Shown here in pieces: positions 58,195 to 64,000 of a stretch of DNA of 64,000 bases (positions are counted from its first letter, which is position 1; each line of letters opens with the position of its first letter). Source of the stretch: Bacteroidia bacterium (GTDB lineage Bacteria > Bacteroidota > Bacteroidia > Bacteroidales > Paludibacteraceae); assembly GCA_009929375.1 (NCBI GenBank), contig SAAO01000008.1, positions 1 through 64,000 on the forward strand, given 5' to 3'. The notes below the pieces were generated by a model that saw only the letters and a list, made by a program, of their open reading frames with translations, made no database searches and was not told the origin of the DNA. Made by a program: the position numbers and the translations under genes.

Positions 58195-59811
58195 ATGAAA
58201 ACTCTTTATTCATTTTTATTAGCAACGTTTTTATGCGTAGCGCAGTAACAGGCTGCACCCACAACAGGCTTGCAATTCTCAGGTGCGGCTACAAGTTTCG
58301 TCGATCTGGGTCAGCAATCTTCCTTTACTCCTCAGGAGCTTACACTCGAAGTGTGGGTTAACTATCAGGTACTCAACGGAGGCGGTTACATTATTTCCAA
58401 CGAAGGCTGGAGTCCCACAAATCATGGTTATTCATTACGTTTGTCTGGAGCTAAACTCGAATTTGCTTACGGACACACCAACCAATGGCCTACAATAAAA
58501 AGTTCGTCGGATATAAGTACGAATACATGGTTTCATGTGGCAGTAACTTATACGCCAACCGAACTGAAATTATATATCAATGGCGTACTCGATGCTACTG
58601 CTGCTGTCACCACACCAATGGGAGCCACTTTGGCTAAAACATATCTTGGCGAAGGTCCAACATGGGCGAATCGTCGTTTTATAGGACAAATAGCCGATCT
58701 GCGTATCTGGAATGTGGCCCGCACAGCAACCGAAGTGGCAGCTGATATGAACAATACACTTACAGGAACCGAAAGCGGACTTGTAGCTGCATGGAAAATG
58801 AACGAAGGTTCAGGCAATAATGTAGCTGATATCAAAGGAACCTACAACTTTACAAAACCGACTGATGTGGCATGGTTTTTCCCAAGCACCGAACAGGAAA
58901 TTGCGGTTGTGGCTCCGTCAAAAGGTCTGATTTTGGATGCTTCCAAAGCAAATAGTCTGGTTGATTTTGGTCCGGTTCCGGCCATTTCCAATGCTACTGA
59001 ATTTACTGTGGAAGCAATTGTAAACTACAATTCTGCAAACAGCGCATATATTCTATCCAACGAAGGTTCGACACAGGATCTTGGCGAACAGGGTTTTTCG
59101 CTTCGCATGGAAAACGGACGCATAAACTTTACTGTAGGTGTAAATACCCGTCAGTGGGTAGGCATTACAGCACCGGCAACTGCTGAGTTGAATAAATGGT
59201 ATCATGTGGCTGCCACTTTTAGTGCCAGTGCTATGAAGTTGTATATTAATGGTATTGAAGTAGTTTCGCTTGCCAATCCTGCTCCAATGACAGCTTCGGT
59301 TCAGAAACTGATTATGGGTGATGGCGCAATGTGGCAGGGACGCAAACTCGATGGTCGTCTCGGATATGTGCGTGTGTGGTCGGTGGCTAAATCGAAACAG
59401 GAAATCAGAGACAATGTAAATACTTATGTGGTTGGCGACGAAGCTAATTTGCTTGCAGCCTGGAACAATGATGTAATAAATGCCACTGTGCTGGCTGATA
59501 AGAAAAATGCTGTTCCCGGAACTATCGGAAGTGATGTGGCCTGGTTTGGTTTTACAACGAATACTCAATCGCTGAAAAACAATTCGGATATTGAGGCATT
59601 GTTTGTAGCTAAAAACATGACCATAACAAATAAAACTGACGGTCTTGTAAGCTGGAATGTTTACAGTGTTTCAGGACAAAAAGTGTTGAGCGGAACAACT
59701 AAATCGGGTGAAGTAGCCGAAATGCAGCTTCACAATCTGTCGGGTTCGTACATTCTTCGCGCTATAGCCGAAGATGGTTCAACCATGACCAAAAGATTTA
59801 TCGTGCAATAA
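58195..59811 (+). pseudogene. LamG/T9SS surface protein interrupted by an in-frame stop
   Basis: The reading frame starts at the ATG at 58195 with a good signal peptide, MKTLYSFLLATFLCVAQ, but codon 18 is TAA (58246-58248). The frame then continues open, QAAPTTGLQFSG, for more than 500 residues. Two laminin-G-like domains follow (about 25-215 and about 235-430, each with LxLEVWVNYQ- or FTVEAIVNY-type starts), then a T9SS-like end (FVAKNMTITNKT to KRFIVQ). A single C-to-T change of CAA would explain the stop. The gene may be dead, read through, or a sequencing or assembly error. It lies between the sigma gene and fecR. Confidence 0.8.
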
Positions 59812-59888
59812 ACTGAAATAATCAGTCGGTACCGGTCTGAAAAATGGTCGGATGAAAATTCGAAAATAAAATTCACAAACTCATTCTC

Positions 59889-60884
59889 ATGGAAAAAAAC
59901 AAATTATACGAATTGCTGTCGGCTTACATAAAGCAAAAAAATGCAGGTACGAAAAACAGCGAGATGAACAAAGTCATTCGTCAGACTTCCGACGAGGAAT
60001 TGGGTGATGTTTTATCCGGTTTGTGGAACGAATTCGAACTGACTGAAAATTACGATGCTGAGCTGAAAGCAAACTTTAAAGCCATCAAACGCAGAATCAA
60101 AAATAAACACATATGGTTCAAAACCCGACAGATCGTAAAATATGCTGCGGTGTTGCTTCTGCCGGTTTTATCATTGCTTTCAGCCTGGCTTCTTATCGAT
60201 CGCAGTAATGTGCGATCTGAAAATGCCGTATTCTCGGTAAGCGTTGCTCCGGGCGAATCGTCGAAAGTACGCCTTCCCGATGGCAGTGAAGTGAAACTGA
60301 ATGCTGAATCGGAAATCACGTTTTGCAACAATTATCAGGAGAATAAACGAATGCTTCAGTTGAAAGGAGAAGCAGTGTTTAAAGTGGCTAAAAATAAGAA
60401 AATGCCTTTCGTGGTGGCTACCGAATATCTCGATGTGGAGGTATTGGGAACTACTTTCAATGTAAAAACCTACGAATCGGATAATTTACACGAAGTAGCT
60501 CTGGTCGAGGGAAGTGTGAAGCTCAGCACACGTTTCAATGATACTGAGAAAAGCATTTACCTGCAACCCAACCAAAAGGCAGTCTTCGATAAATCGACCG
60601 GAACGCTTAGCGTGAAACCTTTCGAGGCAGAGAGTGAACTGGCATGGACAAAGGGAATTATGGTATTTCACGGCAGGTCGCTGCTAGAAATTAATCACGA
60701 ACTCGAGCGTAAATTTGGCGTGGATATCCGTATGAATTATCCCGAAATTGAAAAGGATTTGTTTACCGGAACTTTCGATAATAATTCTATTGAAGATGTG
60801 CTCGATATACTCCGCATTCACTATGGTTTCGATTATCGCATCAACCAGAAAACGGTGATAATTTATCCTTCAGTGAAAAAATAA
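59889..60884 (+). CDS. FecR-family anti-sigma regulator
   Basis: A 331-residue inner-membrane protein. The N-terminal cytoplasmic part binds the sigma factor, a membrane helix lies near 83-103 (VKYAAVLLLPVLSLLSAWLLI), and the periplasmic FecR domain has VAPGESSKVRLPDGSEVKLNAES and AVFKVAKNKKMPFVVATEYLDVEVLGTTFNV. The C-terminal DUF4974-type section has LLEINHELERKFGVDI and FTGTFDNNSIEDVLDILRIHYGF. It should hold the ECF sigma factor inactive until the SusC-type receptor signals. It lies 96 bases upstream of the susC-like gene. Confidence 0.95.
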   Translation: MEKNKLYELLSAYIKQKNAGTKNSEMNKVIRQTSDEELGDVLSGLWNEFELTENYDAELKANFKAIKRRIKNKHIWFKTRQIVKYAAVLLLPVLSLLSAWLLIDRSNVRSENAVFSVSVAPGESSKVRLPDGSEVKLNAESEITFCNNYQENKRMLQLKGEAVFKVAKNKKMPFVVATEYLDVEVLGTTFNVKTYESDNLHEVALVEGSVKLSTRFNDTEKSIYLQPNQKAVFDKSTGTLSVKPFEAESELAWTKGIMVFHGRSLLEINHELERKFGVDIRMNYPEIEKDLFTGTFDNNSIEDVLDILRIHYGFDYRINQKTVIIYPSVKK

Positions 60885-60980
60885 GTATTTAAAAGTCGTT
60901 GATATACAGTTTTATTTGAAGAATTGTGTGTCAGCACCCTTAAATCAGAATAAATAAAAAATGATTCAATAAATCTATTC

Positions 60981-63900
60981 ATGAACAAAAAACAATTTAA
61001 AAACACAGAAAAGAACCGCAGAAAGTGGATTTTCCCGCTTATGGCTTTTTTGCTGATTTTTAGTTCGACGGGTCTTATGGCTCAGCAGACTAAAATCAGT
61101 CTTTCGGTGGAAAAAGTAAGTTTGCGACAGCTTTTTGCTGCCATCGAAAGTCAATCCGATTACAAGTTTTTGTACCGCGATGTAATTCTCGACGACAAAA
61201 AGGATATTTCGGTGAAAGCCGATGGTCGCGAAGTGACTTTCATTCTCGATCAGGTATTGCCAGCCAGGGATTTGCAATACAAAATTGTGGGTAAAAACAT
61301 CAATATTATTCGCAAAAGCACAACGGTTGCTACCGGAAATCCGGTAACTGTAAGCGGTACGGTGGTTGACGACAGGGGCGAACCGCTGCTTGGAGTGACC
61401 ATTTTACAAAAAGACAACAGAAGCAACGGACAGGTTTCTGATTTTAATGGAAATTTCTCTATCTCAGTTCCTTCAGGCTCAGTGCTGATGTTTTCGTATG
61501 TGGGTTATCTCGACGACGAAGTGGTTGTGAAAGAAAGCAAAGCTCTGCGTATCCGTTTGCTCGAAGATACAAAAGCCCTCGACGAAGTAGTGGTGATTGG
61601 TTATGGAACCACACAGCGTAAAAGCGTGGTGGGTTCTGTGGATCAGATCAATGCGGGCAAAATTGAAGATCGTCCTGTAAGTAATCTTTCGCAGGCACTT
61701 CAGGGCGTTTCGGCCAATCTTACAATTCAAACAAAAAGTATGAATCCCAACGATAATCAAATGAGTATCAATATTCGTGGGGTAAGTACAATGACAAATA
61801 ACGACCCTTTGATTGTGATCGACGGTTTGGTTGCAAACTTAAGCAGTTTGAACCAGTTGAATCCCAACGATGTGGAAAATGTCTCGATTCTGAAAGATGC
61901 CGGTAGTGCTGCTATTTATGGTTCGCGCTCGTCAAACGGGGTTATTCTTGTGACAACAAAAAAAGGAAAACTCGACCAGAAACCGGTACTTAAAATGAGT
62001 TCGCTCGTAGGTATTCAAAGCCCCGATGTGTTATTTCGCCCGGTGGCAGGTTACGAAAATGCAATCCTGAAAAATATTGCTGCTTACAATACCGGCAATA
62101 CATTGCCTTACACACCTGAGCAAATTCTCGATTTGCAACAAAATGGTGCCAACAGCAAATGGTTTCTCGACGAAATTCTTCAGAATGCCCTTCAACAAAA
62201 CTACAATGTGAGTTTAAGTGGCGGAAGTCAGTACAGTTCTTATCTTTTTTCAGCCGGTTATCTGAATCAGGAAAGCAACTTTGTGTCGGGTTCGGCACCT
62301 GCTTACGGTATGGAGCGTTTCAATTTCAGAACAAATCTTGTAAATCAGTACGGACGTTTCAAACTTACCACCATCATGTCGTACAATCGTACGTCTTCAA
62401 ATGCGCCTAATGCAAGTGTCAGCAATTTAATGGTGGACGGTAGCCGTATTCCAAACTATTATTATTACAATCAGAAAGATCCGAACGGCAATTACCTGAT
62501 TAATGATGTATTGTCGCAGTTTACACCGCTTGCTACGCTTGAGGCTGCCGGATTTAATAAATATGATACCGATTATATCAACGGAAGTATTGCGGGTGAG
62601 TTTAAAATCTTCAAAGGATTGACAGCCAAAGCGCTGATTGGTCTCGATCATTATGCCAATCACCGTTACAGTCGCGAGCTCGAAGTGCGCTATTACAGCA
62701 GTCCCGAAGCTACGCAGCCTTCCATTATTCAAAATGTGGGTGGCCGCACAAGCGACTGGAACGAAAAAGCTTCGACCATAAACTCACAATTTTTACTCGA
62801 TTATGCGCAAACATTCAATGAGTCGCATCAGGTGAATGCCTTGTTGGGTGTTTCGAACGAAGCTTACTCGCGTTTCTCGAACGAAATATGGATGAAATAT
62901 GTCGATCCGAAACTTGGTATTCCTACCTCGGAAACTGCCATTGCAGGGAATATGGGTGGAAACACTACTGCCATGGGCACTTCACTCAGCAACATCGCTT
63001 CATTGTTCGGACGTGTAGGTTATTCGTTCCGCGACAAGTATTATGGCGAAGTGAGTTTCCGTTACGATGGTTCTTCTAAATTTGCCCGAGACAATCGCTG
63101 GGGATTTTTCCCTTCGTTGTCGGCCGGATGGCGAGTGTCCGAAGAGTCGTTTATGGATAATTACAGATCGCAGGTGGGCGATTTCAAAATCAGAGGTTCT
63201 TACGGTATCCTGGGAAATCAGAATATTGGCGATTACAACTTCCTGACAGTGTACGATACTTACAAAGATACTTATGCTTTCAATGGCGTATCGGTAAGTG
63301 GAACAGGTTTTCGTTTGGGTAGTCCGCTAATTACATGGGAAAAATCGGCCACCTTTAACGTGGGTTTTGATGCCACTTTCCTGAAAAACAAACTTTTTGC
63401 GTCTTTTGATTTCTTCAATAAAGTGACTTCCGGAATTTTGCTTAATCCTGTCACTCCTTCGGTTTTGGGAACGGCAGTAGGTATGCAAAACTCAGGGGAA
63501 ATGCAAAACCGTGGTTGGGAACTTACTTTGGGCTACAATCTGAAATCGGGCGATTTCAAACATGCTATAAGTCTGAACTTAGCCGATTCGAAAAACAAAG
63601 TGCTTTTATTCACTGGTTTCGAGGAAATTCATTCGAGCGATAATAAATCAGATATCATTCGTGTAGGTGCGCCTTTTGCTTCGTATTACGGATATCGTAC
63701 CGACGGATATTTCAGCAGTTATGCCGATATTCAAAACAGTGCTTTGCCTGTGGGTCTCGATGCTTCGCAGCTTGCTCCGGGTGATGTGAAGTACAAAGAT
63801 ATCAACGATGATGGCGTGATCGACAACAAAGACCGTCAGATTCTCGGAAATGCATTTCCACGTTATACCTTTGGTGCGACTTACAATCTCGACTGGAAAG

Positions 63901-64000
63901 GGTTTGATTTGAGTGTGCTTGTGCAGGGTGTGGGTAAACGTACCATGTATCTGCGTGGTGAATTGATTGAGCCATTTCACTCAAATTATTCATATACAAT
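60981..64000 (+). CDS. SusC-type TonB-dependent receptor with STN domain, truncated at window end
   Basis: Outer-membrane glycan importer, more than 1006 codons visible and open at the window edge. A signal peptide covers about 1-35 (ends STGLMAQQ). An STN domain (about 38-115, SLSVEKVSLRQLFAAIESQ, ILDQVLPARDLQYKIV) marks it as a signalling receptor that talks to FecR. Next comes a carboxypeptidase-regulatory-like module (about 124-186, SGTVVDDRGEPLLGVTI), then the plug (VVVIGYGTTQRKS, about 201-213, and DPLIVIDGLVANLSSLNQLNP), and the barrel. A SusD gene is expected just beyond the window but is not visible. Confidence 0.95.
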   Translation, partial: MNKKQFKNTEKNRRKWIFPLMAFLLIFSSTGLMAQQTKISLSVEKVSLRQLFAAIESQSDYKFLYRDVILDDKKDISVKADGREVTFILDQVLPARDLQYKIVGKNINIIRKSTTVATGNPVTVSGTVVDDRGEPLLGVTILQKDNRSNGQVSDFNGNFSISVPSGSVLMFSYVGYLDDEVVVKESKALRIRLLEDTKALDEVVVIGYGTTQRKSVVGSVDQINAGKIEDRPVSNLSQALQGVSANLTIQTKSMNPNDNQMSINIRGVSTMTNNDPLIVIDGLVANLSSLNQLNPNDVENVSILKDAGSAAIYGSRSSNGVILVTTKKGKLDQKPVLKMSSLVGIQSPDVLFRPVAGYENAILKNIAAYNTGNTLPYTPEQILDLQQNGANSKWFLDEILQNALQQNYNVSLSGGSQYSSYLFSAGYLNQESNFVSGSAPAYGMERFNFRTNLVNQYGRFKLTTIMSYNRTSSNAPNASVSNLMVDGSRIPNYYYYNQKDPNGNYLINDVLSQFTPLATLEAAGFNKYDTDYINGSIAGEFKIFKGLTAKALIGLDHYANHRYSRELEVRYYSSPEATQPSIIQNVGGRTSDWNEKASTINSQFLLDYAQTFNESHQVNALLGVSNEAYSRFSNEIWMKYVDPKLGIPTSETAIAGNMGGNTTAMGTSLSNIASLFGRVGYSFRDKYYGEVSFRYDGSSKFARDNRWGFFPSLSAGWRVSEESFMDNYRSQVGDFKIRGSYGILGNQNIGDYNFLTVYDTYKDTYAFNGVSVSGTGFRLGSPLITWEKSATFNVGFDATFLKNKLFASFDFFNKVTSGILLNPVTPSVLGTAVGMQNSGEMQNRGWELTLGYNLKSGDFKHAISLNLADSKNKVLLFTGFEEIHSSDNKSDIIRVGAPFASYYGYRTDGYFSSYADIQNSALPVGLDASQLAPGDVKYKDINDDGVIDNKDRQILGNAFPRYTFGATYNLDWKGFDLSVLVQGVGKRTMYLRGELIEPFHSNYSYT

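Overview
The window comes from a Bacteroidota chromosome, most likely order Bacteroidales. Four secreted proteins end in type IX secretion (T9SS) sorting domains. There are two giant hybrid two-component regulators (periplasmic propeller, kinase, receiver, AraC), a SusC-type TonB-dependent receptor preceded by an ECF sigma/FecR pair, a short primary sigma factor of about 287 residues, and several promoters with the Bacteroidetes -7 motif TAnnTTTG. A Paludibacter-like relative is a guess only. No rRNA, tRNA, CRISPR array or transposase gene was seen.

Layout. 1-7.2 kb: a LytS/LytTR two-component pair, a tiny LytTR-only regulator next to a large T9SS-exported protein, and a NarL-type response regulator. 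7.4-10.6 kb: a surface protein joining two related lectin-like domains, BspA-type leucine-rich repeats, a FISUMP domain and a T9SS tail. 10.7-14.5 kb (minus): an operon for amino-sugar metabolism (NahK-like kinase, NagB-like/PIG-L fusion, CBM9-like protein). 15-18.6 kb: serine and threonine catabolism (sdaA, kbl, tdh). 18.7-28.3 kb: GH115, GH2 and a hybrid two-component regulator. 28.6-33.6 kb: housekeeping genes (eno, an HtrA protease, a secreted hypothetical protein, rpoD). 33.6-38.5 kb: an unusual palindrome array, an amino-acid permease, two long inverted-repeat elements, a FetAB-like ABC exporter and an orphan ATP-grasp-like protein. 38.7-52.2 kb: a second glycan region with a GxGYxYP/PA14 protein, a GH95-GH43 two-enzyme fusion, a second hybrid regulator, and a GH76-GH125 pair expected to degrade alpha-mannan. 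52.3-57.1 kb (minus): a tightly packed seven-gene operon led by an ECF sigma factor and a membrane anti-sigma candidate, followed by unrecognised envelope proteins. 57.3-64 kb: ECF sigma factor, a LamG/T9SS gene broken by an in-frame stop, FecR, and a SusC receptor cut by the window edge.

How it fits together. The cell appears to be a glycan-degrading saprophyte or gut-type bacterium that senses oligosaccharides in the periplasm with hybrid regulators and imports them through SusC-type receptors. The visible CAZyme genes lie beside the hybrid regulators, but no SusC/SusD pair lies inside those clusters. The least explained items are the tandem 23-bp-period palindromes between convergent rpoD and permease genes, the sigma-led seven-gene envelope operon, the GH95-GH43 fusion, the NagB-like domain that has lost catalytic residues, and the stop codon in the LamG gene.
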